19,191 nt of DNA from JBHIBA01 sp046758845 (lineage in GTDB: Bacteria > UBA8248 > JACPRG01 > G963555815), in the NCBI GenBank assembly GCA_046758845.1, contig JBHIBA010000058.1, positions 1-19,191 of the forward strand, given 5' to 3'. Below the pieces are notes generated by a model. That model had not been told where the DNA came from and did not search any database. It saw nothing but the letters and a program-made list of their open reading frames with translations. How positions within the stretch are numbered: position 1 is the first letter of the stretch; the number at the start of each line of letters is the position of its first letter. Below are positions 7,706 through 15,136 of the stretch, one piece after another. The position numbers and the translations under genes were made by a program.

Positions 7706-7788
7706 TCCGATTGAGGGGAAATTCGCCTCTCATCGTCAAGAAGCCGGGAAAGGGAAGCTGGGGGATGTCAGGGCGAATCTCCGGCCTT

Positions 7789-8105
7789 TCAGCCTCCCGT
7801 GATTTTTGTCCGCTCCTCGATCTGGTTCACGACGTGCAAGTCGCCCAGACGCCGGCCCACCTGAATTCCCTGCTCGTAGACCTCCCGGGCGCCCGCCGCG
7901 TCGCCCGTCTCTTCCAGGCAAAGGCCCAGGAGGTGGTAGCACGCCGAGTAGTCAGACTTGACGCGGATCGCCTCTCGAAAGTGAGAGATCGCTTCGGAAT
8001 GCCGCTCTGCGTCCATCAAAGCCCGGCCGAGACCATAGCGCACCACGGGACCCCCGCATCCAGGGCCAGGACTTCCTCGAACTGTTTGATCCGATCCTCG
8101 CTCAA
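7789..8105 (-). CDS. Small TPR-repeat protein, split by a one-base frameshift
   Basis: A short tetratricopeptide-repeat protein. The main frame (8046-7789) carries a clear TPR unit: RYGLGRALMDAERHSEAISH, then a second one beginning SACYHLLGLCLEETGD. The expected N-terminus, a helix reading SEDRIKQFEEVLALDAG, lies directly upstream in another frame (about 8105-8050). The two join if one G is added to the run of five G on the minus strand at 8051-8055. The joined product would be about 105 residues, a common size for this family, starting at TTG 8105 behind AGGA. Either the run is miscounted or the gene is inactivated. A start at GTG 8046 would give only an 85-residue truncated form. TPR units bind partner proteins; the partner is unknown. 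Confidence 0.65.
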
Positions 8106-8170
8106 AGGAATTCGTTCCTGAAGGAAAGAAAAAACCTCACAATACAAGTCTACGCCGGAACCGCTCGCGG

Positions 8171-9367
8171 TCAAGGGCTGATGAGCCGCTGGGGAAGTGG
8201 ACGCGCGGACGAAGCAGGGGTGCGCGTCGCCGCCACGATCCGGCGGCTCAGACTCGGGCGCTTCGAGAGCGCTTGAAAGAGGGCGTCCGGAAGGGCGGTG
8301 AAGTTCAGAAGCGGACGCAGACCGGCGGCCCACCGCATCCGCCGGCCGAACGCCGCGGCCCAGGCGGCCGAATAGGCCCGGTAAAGGCGGCTCCCGAGGT
8401 CCTCCCCTCCGGCGGCCAACAGGGAAGCCAGGATCTCCGCGCCCCGCAGGGCCATCGAGATTCCGTCTCCCGCGAAAGGGTCAATGGCCCCCGCCGAGTC
8501 GCCGATGAGAAGGGCTCCGCCCACAAAACACCGCCGCGTTCCGAATCGCAACCTCCCCGTCCGGGACCACGGTGTGGAGCGCACGCCCCCCGAAAGCCGT
8601 TCGGCCAGGGAGGGTTGACGCCGGCACAGACGAGAAAGGAAGGCATCCAGGTCCTGCTCGGAGTGCCGAAGCGAGCCGCGACCCCGCCTCCGAATCAGAA
8701 AGCAGACGTTGGCTTCGCCGGATTCCACTGGATTGGAGCCCACGTACCCGCCGCGAAAGAAGTCCAGCTCCACGCAGCCGTGCAAGCGAAGGTTCCGGAA
8801 ATGGGCCTGGAAGCCGAACAGGTCCGTTTGGCGCCTTTCCCGAAAGGGATGGGCCCCGAGGAGCTTCCGGTGAATCAGGGAGTGCTGGCCGTCCGCTCCG
8901 ACGAGCCAATCCGCCTCCATCCGGACCGTCCGTGGCGACCCGCCCCTTCGGCCCGACACCGTCCAGGCCCCGGGCGCTCCTTGGAAGCCTGTTACGGTGA
9001 ATCCCTCCTCCACCTCCGCGCCGGCCTCACGCGCCTTGGAGGCCAGGAGGACGTCAAGCGTCGACCGGCCGAGGCCGAAGGCGGTGCGCTCCCCCTTCGG
9101 CAAAGAAGCGAAATCCCCCTCCCATCGTCTACCGCTTTCTGCTACAAACCGGAAGCCGGTGATCGGAGCGGCTTTTTTCAGCTCCTCTTCCAGGCCCAGG
9201 GCCGCCAGCGTCCGGCGGGTTTCCGGACTGAGGAATTCGCCGCAGACTTTCCTGCGGGGAAACCTCGCTTTATCGACACAAAGAACCCGAACCCCTTCTC
9301 TTGCCAGGAAACAGGACAGGGCCGATCCGGCCGGTCCGGCGCCGACCACGAAGACATCGTGTTTCAT
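8171..9367 (-). CDS. FAD-dependent oxidoreductase, geranylgeranyl-reductase family
   Basis: A 398-residue flavoprotein. The N-terminal dinucleotide-binding motif VVGAGPAGSALSCFLA (residues 7-22) is followed by CGEFLSPET (42-50), the conserved cysteine segment of the GGR family. The second FAD motif reads GDSAGAIDPFAGDGI, with the DG pair typical of PHBH-fold enzymes. Family members reduce isoprenoid double bonds or hydroxylate aromatic/polyketide products. The start is the ATG at 9367, which overlaps the methyltransferase stop (ATGA), so the two are translationally coupled. The C-terminus is rich in Arg/Pro and lacks the usual membrane-association helix pattern. Cell location is probably cytoplasmic, at the membrane face. 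Substrate unknown. Confidence 0.85.
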   Translation of the reverse strand: MKHDVFVVGAGPAGSALSCFLAREGVRVLCVDKARFPRRKVCGEFLSPETRRTLAALGLEEELKKAAPITGFRFVAESGRRWEGDFASLPKGERTAFGLGRSTLDVLLASKAREAGAEVEEGFTVTGFQGAPGAWTVSGRRGGSPRTVRMEADWLVGADGQHSLIHRKLLGAHPFRERRQTDLFGFQAHFRNLRLHGCVELDFFRGGYVGSNPVESGEANVCFLIRRRGRGSLRHSEQDLDAFLSRLCRRQPSLAERLSGGVRSTPWSRTGRLRFGTRRCFVGGALLIGDSAGAIDPFAGDGISMALRGAEILASLLAAGGEDLGSRLYRAYSAAWAAAFGRRMRWAAGLRPLLNFTALPDALFQALSKRPSLSRRIVAATRTPASSARPLPQRLISP

Positions 9368-10092
9368 GGGCCGTTTTCCGCTCTGCCGACCCAATTCAGC
9401 CGGTAGGGAAACACCCGGGTTATCCGCCCACTCTCGAAGCCCGCCTCACGCGCTATGGCCTCCAGCTCGTCCGGGAGGAAGGCCCGCAGGACGGAAAGCG
9501 GGGCGTCGTGACGCGTCATGAGGTTTCTCGTGGCCAGCCGGGTCAGGAGGAAAATGGCCGCGTAGGGCAATCGAGCGCGGCGCAGGTCGTTGATGATCAC
9601 GGCGCGGCGGGCGCAGTCGGAAAATCCGCGCAAGAGCCCCACCGCCGATTTCCGGTCGAAGTGGTGAAGAAAGAGGGAAGCGACGACGTAATCCACGCCG
9701 CGGGGACGGATGGGCAGTTGGCCCGCGTCCGAAACCGCGAAACCGAGGCCTTCCAGGCCGGGTCCCGCCCCTACGGCGAACCGGACGATGTCCGGGTTGA
9801 TGTCGATCGCCCAGATCCGGGCAGTTCGACCTTCGGCTTCGGCCCAATCCGCCACTGCGCGGGGGATGTCCCCTGCCCCGGTGCCGACGTCCAGGACCGA
9901 GAAGGAAGAAGGGCGATTCGGAAAATCGGCCTGCACCAGCGCGGCCAGGGAACGCACAAGGGTGGAAGTCCCTCCAGTGAGTCGATTGATCCTCGCGATG
10001 TCTCGAAGGTTCCCTTCCAGGTGCTCCCGGGGGAGTTCTTTCTCGTCAAGGAGTTCGGCAGCCTCGCTGCGGAGCCAAGGTTTGAGGAGCAT
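9364..10092 (-). CDS. Class I SAM-dependent methyltransferase (UbiE-like)
   Basis: A 242-residue methyltransferase. Motif I, VLDVGTGAGD (residues 66-75), binds S-adenosylmethionine; IWAIDIN follows as the acidic end of strand 2, and the motif-IV region reads VDYVVASLFLHHF, as in UbiE/COQ5-type enzymes. The N-terminal helices (RDIARINRLTGG) match the small-molecule methyltransferases often coupled to type III polyketide synthases. The start is taken as ATG 10092; a TTG at 10110 is possible, and neither has a strong ribosome site. It overlaps the FAD enzyme by four bases, so the pair probably acts on one substrate in succession, for example a phenolic or quinone-like lipid. That pathway is inferred. 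Confidence 0.83.
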   Translation of the reverse strand: MLLKPWLRSEAAELLDEKELPREHLEGNLRDIARINRLTGGTSTLVRSLAALVQADFPNRPSSFSVLDVGTGAGDIPRAVADWAEAEGRTARIWAIDINPDIVRFAVGAGPGLEGLGFAVSDAGQLPIRPRGVDYVVASLFLHHFDRKSAVGLLRGFSDCARRAVIINDLRRARLPYAAIFLLTRLATRNLMTRHDAPLSVLRAFLPDELEAIAREAGFESGRITRVFPYRLNWVGRAENGP

Positions 10093-10161
10093 CAACCGGC
10101 CGCTTCCCAAGTCGGGTTGGAGGAGGTTCCGTCCAATGGATGAAACAATCCTCGATGGGCT

Positions 10162-10638
10162 TTATTTCCGGGAGGCTCCGGTTGTCGGGCCGCTGAAGTC
10201 GGTAAAGTTCAGGACGACCCAGCGGCGCGGCTCCCCTTTCCCTTTTTGCCCGACGGTGATGAGCGTTTGTACGTTTAGCGTCACCGGCTTGCTGGAGATG
10301 GTCAACCCGATGCGAAAGACCTTGCCCCCTTCCGCCCGCTCCCGGGTTTCGAGGATTTCGTACTCCACACTGCGCGCCCCGGAGAGCCCGGGCGAAGTCG
10401 GGACGGCCCCTCCGCCCGGCGGCGCGGTTCGCAACTTGGCTTGCCGGTCGATTTTCACCCGGGCCAGTCCCTCCGCGAGGCGCACGGCGGCGGCGAGGTC
10501 GGCCTGGACGTAGTAGGCCTCGACGAAGGAGCGGACGACCCGTTCGGATTCCGGGACGGAGCTTCCGCAGCCCGCCAAAGTGAGGGCCAGAAGGATCTTC
10601 AGTGCAACCCCGTACGCCCGGTGGGATGGAGAGTGCAT
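10162..10638 (-). CDS. Small putative lipoprotein, family unknown
   Basis: A 158-residue protein with a short signal peptide ending in the lipobox LAGC (Cys24), so it is probably lipid-anchored in the periplasm. The remaining 130 residues start with a helix (ERVVRSFVEAYYVQADLAAAVRLAEG) of the sort seen in NTF2-like or DUF-type secreted proteins, followed by beta-rich sequence ending RRWVVLNFTDF. That pattern would fit a small alpha+beta fold, but no family is recognised. The ATG at 10638 lies four bases past the stop of the dehydratase gene, so they share a transcript. Confidence 0.75.
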   Translation of the reverse strand: MHSPSHRAYGVALKILLALTLAGCGSSVPESERVVRSFVEAYYVQADLAAAVRLAEGLARVKIDRQAKLRTAPPGGGAVPTSPGLSGARSVEYEILETRERAEGGKVFRIGLTISSKPVTLNVQTLITVGQKGKGEPRRWVVLNFTDFSGPTTGASRK

Positions 10639-10642
10639 CGCG

Positions 10643-11629
10643 TCAAATCCCGGGAATCAGGACCTCCCGTAGCGTGTCGGCGTCGATGTTGCCGCCGCTG
10701 AGAATCAGGACCACGCGCTTTCCGGCCAGTTCGCCTTTGAGTTTGCAAGCGGCGGCCAACGCCGCGGCCCCCGCCCCTTCGGCCAAGTTGTGCGTCTGTC
10801 GAAGAAGGAGCCGGATGGCGTCCCGGATCTCCTCTTCGGAGACGAGGACGATATCTTTCACCAGCGCGCGCAAGATGGGGAGCGTCAACTCGCCCGGTCT
10901 CCGGGTGGCCAGGCCGTCGGCCAGCGTATCGGCGGTCTCGGTCTGGACGACTTCTCCGCTTTTCCAAGAGAGGAACACCGAGGGGGCCTTTTCCGCCTGG
11001 ACGCCGATGACGCGGGTGGGAGGACTTACGTGATGGGCGACGATGGCCGTCCCGCAAGCGCCGCTTCCCAGGCCGATGGGAACGAACACGGCGTCCACGC
11101 CCTGGACATCCTCAAACACTTCCAGGGCAGACGTGCCGACGCCGCGGATGAGGTCGGGCGAGTTGGCGGCGTGGATGTAGCGGAGTCCGCGAGTTTCCAC
11201 CAGGTGCGCCACGCGCTCGGTCGCCTCGTCATAGTCCTTTCCCGTGATCACCAGCTCGGCGCCGAGGTCTTTCATCCCCGCGTTTTTCTCCGGGTTGTTG
11301 CCCTCCGGGACGCAGATCACAGCGGGCACGCCGAACAGCCGGGCTGCATAGGCCACGGAGAGGCCGTGGTTTCCCCGCGTGGCGCAGACGACGCCCCGCC
11401 GCTTTTCCTCCTCCGGCAGCCGAGACATGAGGTACACGCCGCCCCTGACCTTGAACGCGCCGATTGGAAGATGGTTCTCGTGCTTGATAAAAACCTCGCA
11501 TCCCAAGAGCCTCGACAGACCCGGGTAAGAGTACGTCGGGGTCCGCGGAAGGTAGCGATAGACCACTTCCCGGGAGGCGGCAATTTCCTCGTACGTTACG
11601 GTTGACGGTTCGGTCGATCGAGTCTCCAT
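10643..11629 (-). CDS. PLP-dependent threonine/serine dehydratase-like enzyme
   Basis: A 328-residue fold-type II PLP enzyme. Lys60 in PIGAFKVRGG is the Schiff-base lysine, TRGNHG is the substrate loop, and SGGNID near the C-terminus contacts the pyridine ring. The phosphate-binding glycine loop reads GLGSGACG instead of the usual GGGGL, so this is a divergent branch that may act on serine, threonine, hydroxyaspartate or a related amino acid. There is no C-terminal ACT-like domain, so it resembles the catabolic type and should not be feedback-inhibited by isoleucine. The ATG at 11629 has GAGGG seven bases upstream. It is the first gene of the minus-strand block and diverges from the ThDP decarboxylase across about 0.58 kb. 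Confidence 0.87.
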   Translation of the reverse strand: METRSTEPSTVTYEEIAASREVVYRYLPRTPTYSYPGLSRLLGCEVFIKHENHLPIGAFKVRGGVYLMSRLPEEEKRRGVVCATRGNHGLSVAYAARLFGVPAVICVPEGNNPEKNAGMKDLGAELVITGKDYDEATERVAHLVETRGLRYIHAANSPDLIRGVGTSALEVFEDVQGVDAVFVPIGLGSGACGTAIVAHHVSPPTRVIGVQAEKAPSVFLSWKSGEVVQTETADTLADGLATRRPGELTLPILRALVKDIVLVSEEEIRDAIRLLLRQTHNLAEGAGAAALAAACKLKGELAGKRVVLILSGGNIDADTLREVLIPGI

Positions 11630-12206
11630 TGATGTGCCCTCTTTGCCGCGGCGGTTTTGAAGCGGGACTGCGTGAAGATCCTCGCTGCGTGTTATTACCG
11701 GGAGCCCTAAACGGTTGACACCCTTGTCACCCTGCGCGACGGGTCATCATCCGCCGGAAAGGAAGCCTGGAAGACGCAACGAAGGGTCTCGCCCTCGCCC
11801 TTGCCGGATGGTCATCCGACATTCGATACGACGAATTGCGAGATCCTTCGCGCGGGTCGATGACCCAGGCTCAGAATGAGACGTCAACGATAAATTGCTC
11901 CTCTTCGTAGCTCTCTTGTCGGTCTTTATGGGCTGCAAGCGTTGAGAACCCTTCCTTTCTCCGAGTCTCGGGCGCGCCACTTCTTTGTGGAGGCAATCCC
12001 TTCCGTCGGCTTCGGTGTCGCTATTATCGCGACCCACTTTCGAAAGGGTCAAGCTCGCCTTGTCGTCCGTTGCCGTTTCAGCTATGATCCGAGCCTGTTC
12101 TGCGAAAATGCGTTCTTCTCAAAGATCGAGGGTCGGTCCCGCTTATCGGCCGCGGCAGATCCGGGCGCGCCGCCTGACTCTCGCGGGCAACGGAGGGTTC
12201 CAGAGG
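11630..12206. other. Divergent intergenic region with repeat-like sequence
   Basis: About 577 bases lie between the divergent dehydratase and decarboxylase genes. I see no convincing gene: frames on both strands give low-complexity, Arg/Ser-rich products. The part at 11811-11880 holds nested short inverted repeats (ATTCG/CGAAT at 11821-11836, GGGTC/GACCC at 11854-11866). Its wording, 'gagatccttcg...ctcagaatgag', is like a known class of dispersed extragenic repeats. The right end contains the promoter proposed for the decarboxylase. No clear dehydratase promoter is visible. Confidence 0.5.
12060..12088 (+). promoter_or_regulatory. Probable sigma70-type promoter of the decarboxylase genes
   Basis: TTGTCG at 12060-12065 and TATGAT at 12083-12088 are exactly 17 bases apart (4/6 and 5/6 consensus matches). 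Transcription would start near 12095, leaving a leader of about 110 bases before the GTG at 12207. Confidence 0.45.
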
Positions 12207-12719
12207 GTGAACGTCAATTCGCCCCACCGCCCGAACGAGGCCCTGGCCGCCTTGAAGACAGCCGGGTTCCGGGTGGCGGTTTCCGTTCCCGACAGCTGGC
12301 TGGGCGGGATAATGGCGGAAATCGACGGGGACCCGGACATGACCCTGATCCGGGCGACCCACGAGGAGGAGGCCTTGTCCATTTCCTGCGGCGCCCGGCT
12401 GGGCGGGGCCCGGACGGTCCTGCTCATTCAGAACGTGGGGATCCTGACGATGGGGGCGGGAATGGTGTCCCTCGCGCAGCGGTATCAGTTCCCCATCCTC
12501 ATCCTGGCCTCTTACCGGGGTTCGGCGCAGGACCCGACGTTCTATCACATCCCCAAGGGGCGGGTGACCGAGCCGGCTCTCCAGGCGCTGGGGCTCCGGT
12601 ACGCGGTGGCGTACCCCGCCGCGCCCATCGGCCCGCAGGTGGAGCGCGCGGCCGCCTACGCGGAAGAGTCCTCCGCTCCCTTCGTCCTGCTTCTTTCCCG
12701 GGAGGACATCCGTTGGTGA
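12207..12719 (+). CDS. ThDP-dependent 2-oxo acid decarboxylase, PYR-domain (alpha) subunit; sulfopyruvate/phosphonopyruvate decarboxylase-like
   Basis: A 170-residue protein equal to the pyrimidine-binding half of a thiamine diphosphate decarboxylase. The glutamate cluster in RATHEEEALSI (Glu53-55) supplies the residue that activates the ThDP aminopyrimidine. The PDSWL segment near residue 28 and GILTMGAGMVSLAQRYQFPILIL (77-99) match the alpha chain of sulfopyruvate decarboxylase and the N-terminal half of phosphonopyruvate decarboxylase. The start is GTG 12207, with GGAGGG nine bases upstream. The stop overlaps the next gene by four bases, consistent with an alpha/beta heteromer that forms the cofactor site at the interface. 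The substrate is a 3-carbon 2-oxo acid by analogy only; it may be neither sulfo- nor phosphonopyruvate. Confidence 0.85.
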   Translation: MNVNSPHRPNEALAALKTAGFRVAVSVPDSWLGGIMAEIDGDPDMTLIRATHEEEALSISCGARLGGARTVLLIQNVGILTMGAGMVSLAQRYQFPILILASYRGSAQDPTFYHIPKGRVTEPALQALGLRYAVAYPAAPIGPQVERAAAYAEESSAPFVLLLSREDIRW

Positions 12720-13399
12720 GCGCCCCCGTACCGACTCGGGAAGACTATTACCGGGTCCTGGCGGAATGCCTTTCCGACGACGCGCTGGTGGTCACTTCTT
12801 TGGGCAACGCTTCTTACCTGTGGGCCTGCCTCCGGGAGCGGCCTCAGAACTTCTATGTGGAGGATGCGATGGGACTGGCCCTGCCGCTGGCTTTGGGTCT
12901 GGCTGTGGCCCAGCCCGGCAGGAAGGTGGTCGGCGTGGAAGGGGACGGCGGGCTCCTGATGCACCTGGGCGCTTTGGTCACCGTAGGGGCGGTGGCGCCG
13001 AGAAACCTGACCGTGCTCTTGATCAACAACGGCGTTCACGCTGCCTCGGGCGGACAGCCGCTGACCAATCCAACCCTCGATCTGGCCGACCTCGGCCGGT
13101 CGGCGGGATTGCGAAGGGCGGAGAACGTGAGTTCCCCGGGGGGGTTCCGGGACGCTTTTCTCTCTGCTTTGGAAGGGGAGGGGCCGTCGCTTCTGGCCCT
13201 GGCCACAGAGCCTGACCTGGAGGAGGTGGAGCCCCCTTCTCCCTTCAACCCGGTCGTGATCAAGCAGAGGTTCATGGAGGCCATCGGCGCGCCGCGGTAC
13301 GTGCCCATCGCGTTCGGCAAGGGTCGGTTGGTGGACGTGGAGTCCACGGAGGCAACCTCAGGGACGGTCCGTCCCGGAGCTTCACAGGACTTCGGGTGA
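12716..13399 (+). CDS. ThDP-dependent 2-oxo acid decarboxylase, PP-domain (beta) subunit
   Basis: A 227-residue partner of the preceding chain. It carries the ThDP/Mg diphosphate motif GDG at 76-78, ending about 26 residues later in the Asn pair 104-105, then GVHAASGGQPLTNPTLDLADL, which positions the substrate. This is the classical PP domain of sulfopyruvate decarboxylase beta and phosphonopyruvate decarboxylase. The GTG start at 12716 overlaps the alpha stop (GTGA) and is preceded by GGGAGG, so the subunits are made together. The tail beyond about residue 190 (RFMEAIGAPRY...) is longer than in minimal beta subunits and ends in a Ser/Thr/Gly-rich stretch. One base beyond the stop is the first ATG of a decayed solute-binding protein gene. 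Confidence 0.86.
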   Translation: MSAPVPTREDYYRVLAECLSDDALVVTSLGNASYLWACLRERPQNFYVEDAMGLALPLALGLAVAQPGRKVVGVEGDGGLLMHLGALVTVGAVAPRNLTVLLINNGVHAASGGQPLTNPTLDLADLGRSAGLRRAENVSSPGGFRDAFLSALEGEGPSLLALATEPDLEEVEPPSPFNPVVIKQRFMEAIGAPRYVPIAFGKGRLVDVESTEATSGTVRPGASQDFG

Positions 13400-13400
13400 A

Positions 13401-13726
13401 ATGGGTAGCCGAAAGGGCGGGTTCAGCCTGAGCGTTCGTCTTGCATTGCTCTTGAGTCTCGGGCTTTTCGGTGTGTTCAGCGGCCCCGCCGGGGCGGCGT
13501 AGCCGCTGGTGGTGAGCGCCTGGGGCGGCAACCGGAGAAAACCCTCCACAACGCGGTTGGGAAGGGGTACGAGAAGGCGAAAGGAATGCGCGTCTATGGG
13601 TTCGGGAAGCTGTTGACAGGCCCGCTGCAAAGGGGTGTGATCGGTCGCGGCCACAAATCAGCAGCGTGTCTCTATCGGGAGTTGAAATGGGAAATTGCCG
13701 TTTACCCTTGGTCCCAGCCGGACTAG
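13401..13726 (+). pseudogene. Remnant of an ABC-type extracellular solute-binding protein gene
   Basis: From ATG 13401 the sequence reads a textbook signal peptide (MGSRKGGFSLSVRLALLLSL, then GLFGVFSGPAGAA). A TAG stop falls exactly at the expected cleavage point (13500-13502), and PLVVSAWGGN follows. The frame then shifts: from 13535 another frame continues EKTLHNAVGKGYEKAKGMRV, which is how the mature start of PotD-like polyamine/sugar-binding proteins reads ('VVSAWGGxW...T...VGK.FEK.TGV.V'). It stays open to TAG 13724, with no recognisable domain beyond about residue 70. An in-frame stop, a frameshift and loss of about 80% of the gene indicate a fossil. It sits directly behind the decarboxylase and ahead of the intact TRAP importer. 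Confidence 0.65.
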
Positions 13727-13784
13727 CGCTTGGGGGAGGACGCCGAGCGAGAAGGAACAAATATCTTATCTGGAGGAAGATGCA

Positions 13785-14795
13785 ATGAAAAGAAGTGGAC
13801 GATTCAGCGCGGTCTGTGTTGCAGTGCTGGCCTTACTCTTGACCTCCGGCTGGGCCAGACCGGCAGCCGCCGCACCCATCAAACTCACCATGGTAGGAGC
13901 CTGGCCGCCCCGTATCTCCTCCGCGGCTGACGTGGGCATCCGCTTCCTGGAGGAGGTCAACAAGCGCGGCAAGGGAAAAGTGGTTATCCAGTTCAAAGGC
14001 GCCAAGGAGGTAGTCCCCACTTTTGACCAGCCGGAGGCGCTGGTGAGAGGCGTGTTTGACGTCTGGTATGGCGCCCCGAACTACTGGGCGGGTGTGGTCC
14101 CTGCCGGCTACGTCACGGAGCTGTCACCCTTTAATGTCCCCGACAACGGACCCGGCAGCGAGTTGTTCAATTTCATGGTCAAGATGTACGAGAAAAAGGG
14201 CGTTCGCTACCTGGGCCACTTTTCAGGCGATCCAGGCACCGGCAACCATTTCATGTACACCCAGAAGAGTCTGGCAAGCATTGCTGACCTGAAGGGAAGG
14301 AAGATCAGGGTTCCACCGCTGACCCGCTTCGTCGTCAATGCGGTTGGAGCCGAACCGGTTACCCTGCCCCCGTCGGAAGTAGGGCTCGCCTTGCAGCGAG
14401 GCACGGTGGAGGGCTTCACCTGGCCCTTCTATGACGGCTTTACCGCATTCGGCTGGCATCGGGTATCAAAGTTTATCATCCTTCACCCTCTGTATCGGGA
14501 CGGCATCGGCATCAACATGAATCTGGCGAAGTGGAACAGCCTGCCCAAGGATGTGCAAGGGATCATCCTGGATGCCGTCCGGGTGATCCAGGTCTGGTCT
14601 CAAGGATGGATTTCCGCATACCAGAGCACGCAGCTGACAGCCATGAAAAAGGCTGGCATGAAGGTCATCAAGTTCTCGCCGGCTGAGGCTCAGCGCTGGG
14701 CGAAGACCTCCAATGAAGCCCTGTGGGCGCAATTCAAGAAAGTCCTCAGCGCGGGCGATTACGCCAAAGCCAGGAAGCTGATGGGATACGACTGA
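13785..14795 (+). CDS. dctP: TRAP transporter substrate-binding protein, DctP family
   Basis: A 336-residue periplasmic binding protein. Residues 1-30 are a signal peptide ending in ARPAAAA. The mature protein starts PIKLTMVGAWPP, as DctP-family proteins do. The segment ADLKGRKIRVPP contains the Arg that clamps the carboxylate of the ligand. PSEVGLALQRGTVEGFTWP is the next family signature. The start is ATG 13785, with GGAGGAAG nine bases upstream. It is the first gene of a complete dctP-dctQ-dctM set; a strong hairpin 87 bases after its stop separates it from dctQ. The ligand is probably a carboxylate, perhaps the 2-oxo acid precursor handled by the upstream decarboxylase, but it cannot be deduced from sequence alone. 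Confidence 0.9.
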   Translation: MKRSGRFSAVCVAVLALLLTSGWARPAAAAPIKLTMVGAWPPRISSAADVGIRFLEEVNKRGKGKVVIQFKGAKEVVPTFDQPEALVRGVFDVWYGAPNYWAGVVPAGYVTELSPFNVPDNGPGSELFNFMVKMYEKKGVRYLGHFSGDPGTGNHFMYTQKSLASIADLKGRKIRVPPLTRFVVNAVGAEPVTLPPSEVGLALQRGTVEGFTWPFYDGFTAFGWHRVSKFIILHPLYRDGIGINMNLAKWNSLPKDVQGIILDAVRVIQVWSQGWISAYQSTQLTAMKKAGMKVIKFSPAEAQRWAKTSNEALWAQFKKVLSAGDYAKARKLMGYD

Positions 14796-15136
14796 ATCCC
14801 CGCGGCCGGGCTCAAGAGGTGACGTCATGACCGCGCTGACCTGTTTGCCCACCCCGAGATAGGCTGGGACGGGAGTTTCGAGGGGGGGATTCGGCCCATC
14901 GCCACGGCGATTCAGATCCGAATCCCCCCCGCCATCCCCCTTAACCTCCTCTGGGCCATTCCTCTCGGTCCCAGGACTGGCTCAAGACCAGCCCCATCCA
15001 ACCCGCTGAGGCCAGAGCGGCGCACTCTCGCAGCGAAGGAAGGATTCCTGCCTAAGAGAGAGAGTGCCGAATCATCCATGGCTGACTCCGGCTTGCCATG
15101 GGGTCTACGCTGGGTCAGAGGTAAGGAATTTACTGC
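14796..15136 (+). other. Non-coding stretch between dctP and dctQ
   Basis: A gap of 341 bases inside a TRAP operon is unusually long. No gene is seen: frames are short and carry no start context. It contains the large hairpin at 14882-14930 and a weaker CTGG/CCAG repeat near 14976-14991. The last 15 bases before dctQ carry AAGGA as ribosome site. Confidence 0.6.
14882..14930 (+). other. Large hairpin between dctP and dctQ
   Basis: GGGGGGGATTCGG (14882-14894) pairs perfectly over 13 bases with CCGAATCCCCCCC (14918-14930). A second perfect stem, ATCGCC/GGCGAT (14898-14911), is nested in the loop. No T-run follows, so it is not a standard terminator. Between a highly expressed binding-protein gene and its membrane partners, such a structure usually stabilises the dctP message and lowers dctQM output. 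That role is an inference from other transporter operons. Confidence 0.6.

Noticed and set aside
8273..9406. A 377-codon + strand frame opposite the FAD enzyme
   Set aside because: Pro/Arg/Gly-rich shadow of a gene with both FAD motifs intact.
11747..12052. A 101-codon minus-strand frame in the divergent intergenic region
   Set aside because: Ser/Arg/Thr-rich with no domain; the DNA underneath looks like repeat sequence with short inverted repeats.
11942..12715. A long upstream extension of the decarboxylase beta frame, overlapping the alpha gene
   Set aside because: The PP domain begins only after GTG 12716, which has a good ribosome site and a GTGA overlap; the earlier part is a shadow of the alpha subunit.
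14882..14930. Intrinsic terminator after dctP
   Set aside because: No T-run follows the stem and dctQM lie downstream in the same direction, so a stabilising or attenuating hairpin fits better.
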